The notes under the pieces were generated by a model that had not been told where the DNA came from, did not search any database, and was given only the letters and a program-made list of their open reading frames with translations. Below are positions 1-8,991 of a stretch of 62,545 bases of DNA, in pieces (the stretch's first letter is position 1; the number at the start of each line of letters is the position of its first letter). A program made the position numbers and the translations under genes. This DNA is from an uncultured Granulosicoccaceae bacterium (GTDB taxonomy: Bacteria; Pseudomonadota; Gammaproteobacteria; Granulosicoccales; Granulosicoccaceae): NCBI GenBank assembly GCA_937957915.1, contig CALGNZ010000064.1:1-62545 (forward strand). The letters are read 5' to 3'.

Positions 1-174
1 GCACAGGTGAAGCGGGAGCGAGAGACGCTCGCCAAACTGTCAGATGCCGAGTTGCAGGATATAGGGGTTCATCGTGCAGATGCCGATGCAGAGAGCCGAC
101 GTTCTTTCCTTGATGTGCCTGCTGACAGGGCGGGATACTATGCAGATGATGGTGGAGACCGCCGTGCCATGTGA
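1..174 (+). CDS. DUF1127 domain protein, C-terminal part
   Basis: An open frame enters from the left edge and stops with TGA at 172-174, giving 57 residues with no start in the window. It begins AQVKRERETLAKLSDAELQD and continues with IGVHRADAD, which matches the DUF1127 pattern (basic helix, L-S-D-x-E-L-x-D-I-G, then R-x-D-I-like). DUF1127 proteins are small, basic and common in proteobacteria. Some alphaproteobacterial members bind RNA and affect phosphate or carbon metabolism, but this one has no assigned role. The acidic tail after the domain is ordinary for the family. Confidence 0.7.
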   Translation, partial: AQVKRERETLAKLSDAELQDIGVHRADADAESRRSFLDVPADRAGYYADDGGDRRAM

Positions 175-272
175 GGGGCTGTTGGCAACAGGCAGTACGC
201 TGTATTAGCCATTTGGCGCGGGTGTGATTGAGGTTGTGAGCTGATTGAAGTAATGATCAGAGGTGGGGATTG

Positions 273-487
273 TTGGTGGATGCGCAAGCTTATTCACCCT
301 ACGCTGAATCGAGGCATGGATAGAAGGTACTGTCGATATGCTTCCATCCACCACGCGTCATACGATGAATCGAGGGGTTGTAGAATGTAGGGTGGATAAG
401 CGGAGCGCATCCACCGCGTGTCATCGCGATGAATCGAGGCATTTTAAAATGTAGGGTGGATAAGCTTGCGCATCCACCACGTGTTAT
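273..487. repeat. Cluster of GGTGGATAAGC hairpin repeats
   Basis: Palindromic copies of TAGGGTGGATAAGC..GCGCATCCACC lie at about 388-417 and 451-482, with an inverted copy at 273-303 and a degraded one at about 311-355. Each folds as GGTGGAT / ATCCACC around a small GCG-CGC inner stem. The copies are joined by a direct repeat, GATGAATCGAGG (near 304, 364 and 429). A half copy, GGTGGATGCGC, ends the window at about 62530. Similar elements are widespread in gammaproteobacterial intergenic DNA. The cluster fills most of the gene-free stretch 175-575. Confidence 0.8.
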
Positions 488-575
488 TCATGTGTACCAA
501 ACCTGAATGCAAAAAACTGATGAGGTGATGCAACACCAGGGTTATGCATCTGTTGTTAAGCTGACTCTTATCGTA

Positions 576-800
576 TCATTCCTCAGCACGAAGTCGCTCG
601 CGATGTTTCCATTCGGTTACCGCATTTGCCATTGATTTGCCGGTGTTTTCTTTCATCCATTGCATAAAGCTGCGATCAAATTTAAAGTGATCTCCGCAGT
701 GTTTTTTAAAAAACCGGCGCACATTCTGAGTGTTTTTGTACGACGCATCAATAAGTGTCGACGGGGAGATGCGGTCGCAATGCCAGTCGAATTTCTTCAT
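576..800 (-). CDS. DUF6434 domain protein
   Basis: A 74-residue protein with an ATG start. The pattern FDWH...ISP.T.I..SYKNTQNVRRFF, then CGDHFKFDRSFMQWMK and TGKSMANA..EW, is the compact DUF6434 domain. That domain often occurs alone or beside a SAP domain in bacteria. It fills the whole protein, so the gene is complete. The protein is basic, aromatic-rich and probably cytoplasmic; its function is unknown. It is divergent from the methyltransferase gene (61 bp between starts), and nothing links the two functionally. Confidence 0.8.
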   Translation of the reverse strand: MKKFDWHCDRISPSTLIDASYKNTQNVRRFFKKHCGDHFKFDRSFMQWMKENTGKSMANAVTEWKHRERLRAEE

Positions 801-861
801 TGCATTGGCCTCTAGCTGGCTTTCAGTCTACCATTGATTCTGGTCTGACTGGGGGAAGCTG

Positions 862-1695
862 GTGGCGCGAGAGGACATAGTAACCGGGCACTATACGCAT
901 GGCAGTTTGTTTGATGCTATTTGTGACGGTGCCAGAGCCCTGGGTAAATCAATCGATGAGGTGTCTATTGATGATCTGGCTCCCGTTGATGAGTTTCATA
1001 TCGGCGGGCGAGTGGCCACCCGTGCGTTTCTGGATCAGCTGGATGTCCAGAAGAATTCTCACATGCTCGATGTCGGCTGTGGCATTGGTGGTGGTAGCCG
1101 ATATGCGTCAGACACTTACGGGTGTCAGGTGACGGGCGTAGATTTGACCCCGGAGTACATTGTTACCGGAAACAAACTCAGCCAGAACACGGGGTTTGCA
1201 GAGAAGGTCCGTCTGCGAGAGTCAAATGCAACCGCTCTGGGTGATGATCCGTGTACCTACGATGGTGCGTTCATGCTTCACTGTGGAATGAATATAGAGA
1301 GTAAAGGATCTCTCGCATCAGAGATCTTTCGTGTGCTTCGACCGGGAGCCCGGTTTGGTATTTATGATGTGATGCGCATTGGCGATGGCGAACTTGTCTT
1401 CCCGGTACCCTGGGCGCAAGACGAAACCGGTAGTTCTGTTGACACTGTGGAAACCTATACGACGGCATTGGAACGAGCCGGGTTTCAGGTAGCTACTACA
1501 CGCAACCGACGCGACTTTGCGCTGGAATTTTTTAAACAATTAAAACTGAGTGTTGCAAGTGCAGGTGGGCCGCCACCGTTAGGTTTACATATTTTGATGG
1601 GGCCCGACGCACCGGTCAAAATCAAAAATATGGTAGAGAATATCGCGCGTGGTGTTATTGCTCCGTTTGAGCTAATTGCTGAAAAACCGGAGTAG
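862..1695 (+). CDS. Class I SAM-dependent methyltransferase
   Basis: A 277-residue protein with a GTG start preceded by GGGGGAAG. Motif I, LDVGCGIGGGSRY, lies at residues 69-81, followed by the acidic end of beta-2 in VTGVDLTPEYI, so this is a Rossmann-fold SAM methyltransferase. The N-terminal segment with DEFHIGGR before motif I and the FMLHCGMNI region resemble the group containing glycine/sarcosine/dimethylglycine N-methyltransferases and UbiE-like enzymes. The acceptor cannot be read from sequence. It has no obvious operon partner, and the phosphatase downstream is convergent. Confidence 0.85.
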   Translation: MAREDIVTGHYTHGSLFDAICDGARALGKSIDEVSIDDLAPVDEFHIGGRVATRAFLDQLDVQKNSHMLDVGCGIGGGSRYASDTYGCQVTGVDLTPEYIVTGNKLSQNTGFAEKVRLRESNATALGDDPCTYDGAFMLHCGMNIESKGSLASEIFRVLRPGARFGIYDVMRIGDGELVFPVPWAQDETGSSVDTVETYTTALERAGFQVATTRNRRDFALEFFKQLKLSVASAGGPPPLGLHILMGPDAPVKIKNMVENIARGVIAPFELIAEKPE

Positions 1696-1742
1696 ATGCT
1701 CGTTCGTTCTTGTCGGCAGCACAGGTGGTGAATTGCGAAGCG

Positions 1743-2366
1743 TTATTCTTTTGCCGCAGCAGGGCTGTTACCTGCACCGCTCGAATGGCCACTGCTCGAA
1801 TGTTGACAGCTCGAATGATGCTGCAGGGTTATTACTGACCAGTAGCCTGTGCCGTTCTTTTCAACCACTACCCATCCAGCGCGTCGAAGTTCGTTACTAA
1901 TCATTCGATTCATGATGCCATGGCCCACTGCCAGCACGCTGTTGTGCAGGGTCGCCTGGTTGACCAGGTATTCGGTCGCCAGACGCGCGCGTGTCTGGTC
2001 TTGATTGCGTCCGGGGCAGTTGCGTCGATAACCGATTAACCATAATAGTCGGTAGATCAGCAAAAACACGTTCCAGGGCAGGGGGATATACAGTCGTTTC
2101 GGGTGGGGCAGCTCTGACTCATTTAGCAGTTCGGTTGCGATGGCGGTGTCTGCCGTTAGTAGTCTGGCTGTGCTTCTGGCACGCTTAAGTTGGCTGGTTA
2201 CACAGAAGATGCCCGGTGATTTCGACAAGGCCTGCAGGCTTGCTGGTGGTGGCTCCTGTACATCGCTAGACTCATACGTCTGCAACGCAGCTGATGGTGG
2301 GTTGTGTGGTCCAACCGAGCGTGCGACAAATTCAGGTTTGCCGTGCCTGAGCAAGGTGATTCTCAT
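1743..2366 (-). CDS. Histidine phosphatase family protein
   Basis: I place the start at the ATG giving MRITLLRHGKPEF; the frame stays open upstream to 2477, but the family normally begins with this strand. The catalytic RHG is at residues 7-9, the mutase-type C-terminal histidine is in AVGHGIM, and a conserved arginine lies in QLKRARST. This supports a phosphoglycerate-mutase/SixA-like phosphatase with unknown substrate. A hydrophobic segment, NVFLLIYRLLWLIGY, replaces a normally soluble region and might touch the membrane. The Ser/His tail is encoded by three 15-bp repeats (1779-1817). Confidence 0.8.
   Translation of the reverse strand: MRITLLRHGKPEFVARSVGPHNPPSAALQTYESSDVQEPPPASLQALSKSPGIFCVTSQLKRARSTARLLTADTAIATELLNESELPHPKRLYIPLPWNVFLLIYRLLWLIGYRRNCPGRNQDQTRARLATEYLVNQATLHNSVLAVGHGIMNRMISNELRRAGWVVVEKNGTGYWSVITLQHHSSCQHSSSGHSSGAGNSPAAAKE
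1779..1823. repeat. 15-bp tandem repeat, 3 units, in coding DNA
   Basis: GCTCGAATG recurs at 1779, 1794 and 1809, exactly 15 bp apart. The array encodes a repeated HSS-type pentapeptide in the tail of the histidine phosphatase. The unit length is a multiple of three, so copy changes would not shift the frame. Confidence 0.8.
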
Positions 2367-2542
2367 GGTGTTACTGCGATTCAAAGCCCGAATGCGGGTG
2401 AATGGCTCAGGGTAGCAGAACGCAACCGTTTGGCCGATGCCTTGCGAGAGCAGATTTCTATAAAAGCTCGGCGTCAATACAATACTGCCTGCCGAGCGTT
2501 ACCCGCTGTGTTTTTCAGTCGATGACAGCCTGACGCTCGATG

Positions 2543-3688
2543 CTATCTTACGGGTGGGTCGGCTTTAAACGTTAGCCTGGCGAGTTCCACACGGCTTTTG
2601 CAGCCAGTTTTTCGATAGCTCGATTTAAGCTGCGACTTTACTGTGTCAATTGCCACATTTCGCGTTTCTGCGATGGTGTTAATGGTGGCGCCTTCGACGA
2701 TCATCTTACTGACTTCGCGCTCTGAAGGGCTGAGCTTGTAGGCGTTTGCAAGCTTGCTGATGTCGACTTCCAGGTTGCTGGAAAGATCAATCAGCGTAAT
2801 CAGGGCGCCGTTAAAGTGGTTTTCTATTTCTGCTGCAGAGTCTCTCAGTGGTGCCACTTCGATTGAAATTTGTGCATCCGTTTTATTGCCAGCCACCCCC
2901 AGACTTTCTGCCAGTGAATTTTGACCACTTGAGGTGGCGCAGGCAGATTCGATAGCCCGATCAATTGATCTGTCCAGCGTTTCGGTTCGGCTTCGAATGC
3001 GCTTGTTGGCGGACAGGCTCAAGGCACTGCCTGATTCGAAGATTCGGGTTGCCTCCTCGTTGGCGACGATAATAGAGCCGCCGGGTTCGGCAATACACAG
3101 TCCTACTTTGACGTGATCGAGTGCGCTTAGCACAGCTTTGTATTGTGATTTTAGAATTGAGAATGTGCGCCACATTTCTATCGATTTTGCGGCGTGAGGC
3201 AGCAGGTCGCGAATTTTTTGGAGATTCGCCGAGGGCACGGTATCGATGTGTGCCGGAAACTGGAATGCAATATTGTCTGTCCAGCACAGGTTATCGTTCA
3301 GTTTGCTGCCGGCCTTTCGACAAAAACCCAGTTGCTCGCGAAAAAATCGATAGTCTTCACGATCTGCCAGGTGTTGTGTGTCTGTCCAGAAATCGGTATC
3401 GACGAGCAGCGTTTGCTTGCTGTGTTGGTGCACAAATGCCCAGGCTTTAGTATCGAATTTTTCGAACAATTCGATGGTTCTCGCCATCTGTTCTGTTGTG
3501 CACCCACGCCACATTTTGCTGCCCAGTGAGTAGCGCCAGCGCGAGTTTTCGCTATTGTCGTGAAACAGAATATTCGCGCTGTGAGCTCCAACATAGTCAA
3601 CGCAGGCATCCAGCGAGTAGTTCCAGCCGTCAGAGTCGTTTGCTGCGTTATAAATTGAAATTAGAGCGTTTGCCTGTTTGCTTGCCAT
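2543..3688 (-). CDS. LuxR-type transcriptional regulator
   Basis: A 381-residue protein. The C-terminal ~60 residues (about 315-375) form a LuxR/FixJ HTH: LSPSEREVSKMIVEGATINTI, then a recognition helix around VAIDTVKSQLKSSYRKTGCKSR. The N-terminal half contains a PAS/GAF-like region with VGLCIAEPGGSIIVANEEATRI. There is no receiver domain or transmembrane segment, so it is probably a one-component sensor-regulator in the cytoplasm. It lies upstream of the phosphatase on the same strand with a gap of about 175 bp; co-transcription is possible but not shown. Ligand and targets are unknown. Confidence 0.85.
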   Translation of the reverse strand: MASKQANALISIYNAANDSDGWNYSLDACVDYVGAHSANILFHDNSENSRWRYSLGSKMWRGCTTEQMARTIELFEKFDTKAWAFVHQHSKQTLLVDTDFWTDTQHLADREDYRFFREQLGFCRKAGSKLNDNLCWTDNIAFQFPAHIDTVPSANLQKIRDLLPHAAKSIEMWRTFSILKSQYKAVLSALDHVKVGLCIAEPGGSIIVANEEATRIFESGSALSLSANKRIRSRTETLDRSIDRAIESACATSSGQNSLAESLGVAGNKTDAQISIEVAPLRDSAAEIENHFNGALITLIDLSSNLEVDISKLANAYKLSPSEREVSKMIVEGATINTIAETRNVAIDTVKSQLKSSYRKTGCKSRVELARLTFKADPPVR

Positions 3689-4168
3689 TTTGAGCTAGTC
3701 CATGTAATCGGGCGTCTGGCACTGTTCTGAGTGCACGCCATAACTGATGCGCCTAAAGTTTCTGGATCTAATACTTTTATCGCATGGATGCCTGATTTCT
3801 TCATCACCCAACTGGGGTATTGGCAAGGCGGGTGGTGTTTTGCTAGGAGTTTACGCTCTGGAGAGCGGTGCAGCATGTTGACGGTAGGTTTTCAGTGAGT
3901 TTGCGGGCGCGACATCCCTGCCGGGGGCCTCCCGGCGGGGCGCGCAAGGAGGGCATCCCTGGCGGGGACCGTCAATGTTGAAAAGACCAAAAACGAGGCA
4001 AAAGATCATTCGGCAACCGTACGCAGGGTGCTGGTGATCGACGCGAACCGCAACAATCCCAGGAGTGCCTGTGGCATCTGGAGCAAGTTCAAACGCTTGG
4101 GGTTCCCATCTGTATATCGTTTTTTAGCGGGTAAGGCCTTTTAATAAGCCCTCAGATTCTTAAAATGA
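3689..4168. other. Intergenic region with degraded repeat modules
   Basis: No gene is supported in these 480 bp. Positions 3905-3970 are a GC-rich palindromic patch (CATCCCTGCCGGGGGCCTCCCGGC, then CATCCCTGGCGGGG). Positions 3974-4060 carry AAAAACGAGGCAAAA and GACGCGAACCGCA, both of which recur in the 8530-8645 intergenic region. They appear to be worn copies of one dispersed element. Confidence 0.6.
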
Positions 4169-6082
4169 TCAGCTTTTTCTTACCAGGTTTCTGGCGCTCA
4201 GCGCGCTGGTGATCTCGTCGAGAATGGCAGGATCGTCAATCGTCGCGGGCATCTTCCACGCTTCGGCGTCGGCGATCTTTTGCATGGTGCCGCGCAGGAT
4301 TTTACCGGAGCGGGTTTTTGGCAACCTGGGTACTGACAGTGCGAGCTTGAAGGCTGCGACGGGTCCAATCTGATCGCGAACCAGTTTGATGACGTCTTTC
4401 TCGATGTCTGCCTCAGACCGCTCTACGCCAGAGTTTAAAACCAGAAAACCAACCGGGATCTGCCCTTTCAGGTCATCAGCAATACCGATAACAGCGCACT
4501 CGGCTACTTCCGGATGGTAGGCGATGACTTCTTCCATCGCGCCGGTAGACAGTCGATGGCCTGCCACATTGATGATGTCGTCGGTTCGGGACATGATAAA
4601 CAGATAGCCGTCTTCGTCGATATAGCCGGCGTCAGCGGTTTTGTAGTAGCCGGGAAATTCTTCGAGATAGGCTTCGTGAAATCGCTTTTCCGCGTTCCAC
4701 AGGGTTGGCAGGCAGCTGGGCGGCAGCGGTAGCTTGACCACGATGTTTCCAAGCGTGCCGGTTTCTACGGGATGGCCTTCGTCATCGAGCACCTGGATAT
4801 CATAGCCGGGCATCGCGACAGTCGGCGACCCAAGCTTGATCGGCAGCATGCCGAGGCCCACCGGATTGCCGGCTATCGTCCAGCCGGTTTCGGTTTGCCA
4901 CCAGTGGTCGATCACGGGTACACCAAGCGTGGCTCGTGCCCATTCAATGGTGTCGGGGTCAGCTCGTTCTCCAGCCAGGAATAAAGAGCGGAAATTAGAC
5001 AGATCGTACTTGCCAACAAGTTCGCCTTTCGGGTCTTCTTTTTTGATGGCTCTGAAGGCGGTTGGTGCGGTAAACAAAGAGGCGACGTTGTGTTCCGAGA
5101 TAACGCGCCAGAAGGTACCGGCATCGGGTGTACCGATTGGCTTGCCTTCAAACACGATGGTGGTGTTGCCGTGTAGCAGCGGCGCGTAAACAATATACGA
5201 GTGGCCGACTACCCAGCCAACATCGGAGGCTGCCCAGAATACTTCTCCGGGGTCGATGTCATAGATGGCTTTCATCGACCAGTTTAATGCCACCATGTGT
5301 CCGCCGTTGTCTCGGACGACACCTTTGGGCTGGCCGGTAGTGCCGGATGTGTAGAGTATATACAGCGGATCGGTTGCCTCTACAGGCACACAGGGAATGT
5401 CGACACTGGCATCGCGTGCGGCTTGCATGGCTGCCGCCATGTCTATGTCGCGGCCCTCTGTCAGTTCGGCGGTATGTTGTGAGCGCTGGAACATCAGGCA
5501 GTGTTGCGGTTTATGTGTGGCGATATCGATTGCCTCATCGATCATTGGCTTGTAGGGCACGATGCGGTTTGGTTCCAGTCCGCAGGAAGCCGCGATAATC
5601 AGTTTGGGGCTTGCATCATCCAGCCGGGTTGCCAGTTCGTTGCCAGCGAATCCGCCGAAAACCACGGAGTGAATGGCGCCCAGTCGAGCACAGGCCAGCA
5701 TCGCAATAACGGACTCTGCAATCATCGGCATGTAAATAATGACGCGATCACCCTTAACGACTCCCAGGTCCTGCAACACTGCGGCGAGCGCTTTTATCTC
5801 AACCAGTAGCTCGGCGTAGGTATAGGTTTGTTTATTGCCGGTGACAGGGCTGTCGTAAATGATGGCTGGCTGATCCGCTCTGCCGTTGGCAACATGCCTG
5901 TCGACACAGTTATGACAGGTGTTGGTTGTGGCACCGGCGAACCAGCGCCCGTAGGCACCCTGATCTTCGGCGTATACCTGAGTGGCCGGGGTGTACCAGT
6001 CGATTGCTTTTGCGGCTTCTGCCCAGAAAGCTGCGGGGTCTGTTTGCCAGTCTTTGTATAGCTTGTGATAGGTGCTTGTCAT
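4169..6082 (-). CDS. prpE: Propionyl-CoA synthetase / short-chain acyl-CoA synthetase
   Basis: A 637-residue ANL-superfamily enzyme of normal PrpE length with an ATG start. It shows the N-terminal ACAS domain (YKDWQTDPAAFWAEAA), the P-loop-like LYILYTSGTTGQPKGVV near residues 241-257, VGHSYIVYAPLLHG, and the C-terminal catalytic lysine motif LPKTRSGKILRG near 590-601. It should activate propionate (or another short acid) with ATP and CoA. The order of motifs and the DNGGHMVALNWSM segment fit PrpE better than acetyl-CoA synthetase. No methylcitrate genes are adjacent. It is transcribed alone, divergent from the glpD-like gene. Confidence 0.9.
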   Translation of the reverse strand: MTSTYHKLYKDWQTDPAAFWAEAAKAIDWYTPATQVYAEDQGAYGRWFAGATTNTCHNCVDRHVANGRADQPAIIYDSPVTGNKQTYTYAELLVEIKALAAVLQDLGVVKGDRVIIYMPMIAESVIAMLACARLGAIHSVVFGGFAGNELATRLDDASPKLIIAASCGLEPNRIVPYKPMIDEAIDIATHKPQHCLMFQRSQHTAELTEGRDIDMAAAMQAARDASVDIPCVPVEATDPLYILYTSGTTGQPKGVVRDNGGHMVALNWSMKAIYDIDPGEVFWAASDVGWVVGHSYIVYAPLLHGNTTIVFEGKPIGTPDAGTFWRVISEHNVASLFTAPTAFRAIKKEDPKGELVGKYDLSNFRSLFLAGERADPDTIEWARATLGVPVIDHWWQTETGWTIAGNPVGLGMLPIKLGSPTVAMPGYDIQVLDDEGHPVETGTLGNIVVKLPLPPSCLPTLWNAEKRFHEAYLEEFPGYYKTADAGYIDEDGYLFIMSRTDDIINVAGHRLSTGAMEEVIAYHPEVAECAVIGIADDLKGQIPVGFLVLNSGVERSEADIEKDVIKLVRDQIGPVAAFKLALSVPRLPKTRSGKILRGTMQKIADAEAWKMPATIDDPAILDEITSALSARNLVRKS

Positions 6083-6802
6083 TGCTGTATCCGTGATCGT
6101 GCCGTGTTAACGACCGTGACCAGCGGTCTCTGTCAGAGACCGGTGACCGCTGTTAGTTTTTGTGTATTGAACACTGTTGATGTAAGTATATTTCATCGCC
6201 GCGGAAAATAGTGTCTGAAGATTCACCCCTGGTGCGCCGACCCCCTTCCTCGATTAATCCTGACGTAAAATCCTGCTCCCTTAGTTACGACCCCTGGCAT
6301 CAGGCAGGCGGCTGGTGCCCGACGCCTTGCCGCGCTTACAAAAAGTGGTGTCGCTTGCAATGGCGTATCTGGCAAATCAGCTGTCAACAATTTGGCAAAT
6401 ACAGCGCGGGATGAGTGGCCATCCCGGTACACAGACTGAGGTTCGGACCGTTGCTCGCGACGATTATTTCACTGGCTTGAGCCGTAATAAAACCTGTCTT
6501 GCGTTCGTGCGATTCTGGCGCAAAGATGGACTGCTGGCCCCCGGACTTGTACTTTTTTGATCTGATTCGCCCCAGGTGCATGCCACGCCGCATTGTCAGC
6601 GCGCAGCCCCATGGTGCTCAGTTGGTGCGGCTTGCACCACGCCTTGTTACACGCCGCGTTTAAGCAATTGCACTATCCATCGTATTCTGGCAAATCATTT
6701 TACGGGCATTGTTTATGCGCATGTCAGACACAACAGTCCGTCTAAGCTGGCCGGACGTAATGATTAATGACCAGTCCATGATTAGCAAATTACCCAAATA
6801 CT
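6083..6802. other. Intergenic region, 720 bp, divergent promoters expected
   Basis: This lies between prpE (minus) and the glpD-like gene (plus), so promoters for both should be here, but I see no convincing -35/-10 pair. Positions 6215-6260 (CCCTGGTGCGCCGACCCCC, then TCGATTAA) resemble the dispersed repeat at 50336-50450. The short open frames here overlap on both strands and look non-coding. Confidence 0.5.
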
Positions 6803-8509
6803 ATGAAGTCTAGCGAAAGAGCAGCAGTAATTGACGGCATTAAGTCGGCAGACATTGATGTGTTGATCATCGGCGCCGGTATTAATGGCGTTAGTACATT
6901 TAGAGAGCTTGCTTTGAACGGTGTCTCGGTGTTGCTGGTTGACAAGCAGGATTTCTGCGCGGGCACCAGTGCCGCTCCATCGCGCCTTATCCATGGTGGC
7001 ATCAAGTACCTGGAAAATGGCGAGTTCCGGCTGGTCGCAGAATCTACGCATGAGCGCAATCGTCTGCTGCATAACGCGCCGCATCTGGTTAAGCCACTGC
7101 CCTGTACCGTGCCTTTTTACTCCTGGTTTGGTGGTCTGTTCAACTCGGCCTTCAAGTTCTTTCGGTTGCCGGTAAAAGGCTTCAAAAAACGCGGCCGGCT
7201 GGTCGTGAAAATCGGGATGTCGATTTATGACTGGATGGGGCGCAAGCGTCGCGCCATGCCAACGCACAAAATCAGAGGGGCAAAAGAGTCTCTGCAAATG
7301 TTTCCGGGTATTGACCCGTCAGTCATTTCAACAGCAACCTACTACGACGCGCTGATTACCCAGCCAGAGCGTCTGTGTCTGGAGTTGATTACCGATACTT
7401 TGGCTGATACAGAGAGCCTTAACCATCATTGCGCGGCGCTTAATTATGCAAGTGTTGTATCGAGTAGTGGTGATGAGGTGACCGTGGCCGATGAACCGGG
7501 TGGACAGTTTTTTACGATACAGCCGAAACTGGTCGTCAATGCCGGTGGTCCGTGGATAGACCCTGTAAATGCCTTGTTGGGAATAGACAGTCACTACATC
7601 GGTGGGTCGAAGGGGTCGCACCTGATTCTCGACCATCCGCAGATGCTAGCCAGTCTGAATGGTCACATGATGTACTTTGAAACCGGAGACAATCGCTTGT
7701 GTCTGGCTTACCCAATCGGTGATCGAGTGCTTGTTGGTACCACCGATATTCGAGTTGATGATCCGGATACCGTCAAGTGCGACGAGGCAGAAATTGACTA
7801 TCTGATAACGGCCATGGCAGAGCTGTTACCAGGCATACCGTTTACCAGAGAGCACATTGTTTATAGCTATACTGGTGTGCGACCCTTGCCGTTCGATGAT
7901 GGCGTTGGTGTCGGGTCGGTCAGTCGTGATCATTCCATAGAAGTCGATGAAGCAAGTGGTGAACGAACGTTTGATGTCGCTTCCCTGATTGGTGGCAAGT
8001 GGACAACCTTTCGTGCTTTCGGCGAGGTGGCTGCTGATCTGGTGATGGGTAAACTGAAGCAAGCGAGATCTGTTGATACCTATAAACTGGCAATAGGCGG
8101 TGGTCGTGATTTTCCTGCCGCGGATACTGCAGATGCAGTTAATCAACAGTTAGCTGAAGCGTACAAGCTGCCAGCCAGCGTTGTAAGCGGAATAATGCAA
8201 CGCTATGGGCGTAATGAAGGTGTGCTGTCGGCATTGACAGAAGAGGGCGGGCTTACACCTCTGGCGGCGTTACCCTCTTTCCTGCATGGAGAAATTCGTT
8301 ATATCTGTGAGCGGGAGTTTGTCGTACATCTGGATGACTTGATTTTTCGTCGCACCACACTTGCACTTGAAGGGCGTGCGACAGAGTCACTGGTGGCAGA
8401 GATTGCATCGATTGCTGCGCCGTTAATGAACTGGAGTGAAAGCTGTACCGCTGACGAGATTGCACGTTGCAATCATCGACTGCGTACCAATGCCCGCGGT
8501 GTTGTGTGA
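6803..8509 (+). CDS. GlpD-like FAD-dependent polyol-phosphate dehydrogenase
   Basis: A 568-residue flavoprotein with an ATG start. The FAD Rossmann motif is DVLIIGAGINGVSTFRELAL at about residues 19-38. The GlpD signature LIHGGIKYLENGEFRLVAES follows, and SLIGGKWTTFR lies near the end of the DAO domain, before the helical C-terminal domain. The family oxidises sn-glycerol 3-phosphate to DHAP and passes electrons to quinone at the inner membrane; EryB of erythritol pathways belongs to the same family. Nearby kinase, isomerase, aldolase and SorC genes suggest it oxidises a sugar-alcohol phosphate rather than serving general glycerol use. The substrate is inferred, not shown. Confidence 0.85.
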   Translation: MKSSERAAVIDGIKSADIDVLIIGAGINGVSTFRELALNGVSVLLVDKQDFCAGTSAAPSRLIHGGIKYLENGEFRLVAESTHERNRLLHNAPHLVKPLPCTVPFYSWFGGLFNSAFKFFRLPVKGFKKRGRLVVKIGMSIYDWMGRKRRAMPTHKIRGAKESLQMFPGIDPSVISTATYYDALITQPERLCLELITDTLADTESLNHHCAALNYASVVSSSGDEVTVADEPGGQFFTIQPKLVVNAGGPWIDPVNALLGIDSHYIGGSKGSHLILDHPQMLASLNGHMMYFETGDNRLCLAYPIGDRVLVGTTDIRVDDPDTVKCDEAEIDYLITAMAELLPGIPFTREHIVYSYTGVRPLPFDDGVGVGSVSRDHSIEVDEASGERTFDVASLIGGKWTTFRAFGEVAADLVMGKLKQARSVDTYKLAIGGGRDFPAADTADAVNQQLAEAYKLPASVVSGIMQRYGRNEGVLSALTEEGGLTPLAALPSFLHGEIRYICEREFVVHLDDLIFRRTTLALEGRATESLVAEIASIAAPLMNWSESCTADEIARCNHRLRTNARGVV

Positions 8510-8510
8510 G

Positions 8511-8545
8511 GGGTTACGGAATAACCCTGCCGGGCCTTCATTTTT
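8511..8545 (+). terminator. Possible terminator after the glpD-like gene
   Basis: GGGTTA (8511-8516) pairs with TAACCC (8522-8527) around CGGAA, just after the stop codon. A short T run comes only at about 8540. The stem is short, so this is a weak call. Confidence 0.35.
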
Positions 8546-8646
8546 GAACAGACTAAAAACGAGGCAAAAAGAACATGCCCTTCCGGCGGAGTCGGTTTTA
8601 AATGAATCGAAAGAAGCAGGGTGTTGGTGAGTGACGCGAACCGCAC

Positions 8647-8678
8647 CAGTTGCTCAGTTGCTCAGTTGCCCAGTTGCC
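8647..8678. repeat. 8-bp tandem repeat CAGTTGC(T/C), 4 units
   Basis: CAGTTGCT occurs twice and CAGTTGCC twice, head to tail, followed by CAGG. The array lies inside the larger dispersed-repeat region and is non-coding. Confidence 0.85.
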
Positions 8679-8728
8679 CAGGGGCCCGTGGTATCCGCGG
8701 TAATTCGAGATTATTTCTCCAGCGGGCC

Positions 8729-8850
8729 GCGCAAGCGACCCATCCCCGGCTGACGGCGCTCTGTGCGCCATTCATGGCGCGCCGAATCAGTTCCTCGATC
8801 AATCTTTAAGACTGATTAAACGCGGTAGATCAAGATCTAAAGCAAGAGCA
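8729..8850. repeat. Dispersed hairpin repeat, copy 1
   Basis: This segment aligns over about 110 bp with 50336-50450. Shared blocks in order are GCGCAA, CATCCC, CTGAC, GCGCTC, GTGCGCCAT, TGGCG, GCCGA, CGATCAA, ACTGATTAAAC, GGTAGATCAA and AAAGCAAGAG. GTGCGCCA and TGGCGCGC form a hairpin. The copy lies between two convergent genes. Confidence 0.8.
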
Positions 8851-8991
8851 AACGCTTTGCGTTTCTTGTCTGTTTGTCGTCCTTACCGGTCCACTCTTTG
8901 TTGTATGTGTCCGAAGGTTCTTAAGGTCTGAAAATCACACGTTTACCATTTGTGCGGGTTGTATGAAGTGTGGGTTACCACGACCCTTAAT

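Larger units (their letters stand above)
8510..8991. other. Intergenic region between convergent genes, repeat-filled
   Basis: No gene is supported. The region holds the AAAAACGAGGCAAAA/GACGCGAACCGCA module (about 8530-8645), an 8-bp tandem array (8647-8678) and a well-preserved copy of the dispersed hairpin repeat (8729-8850). Confidence 0.6.
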
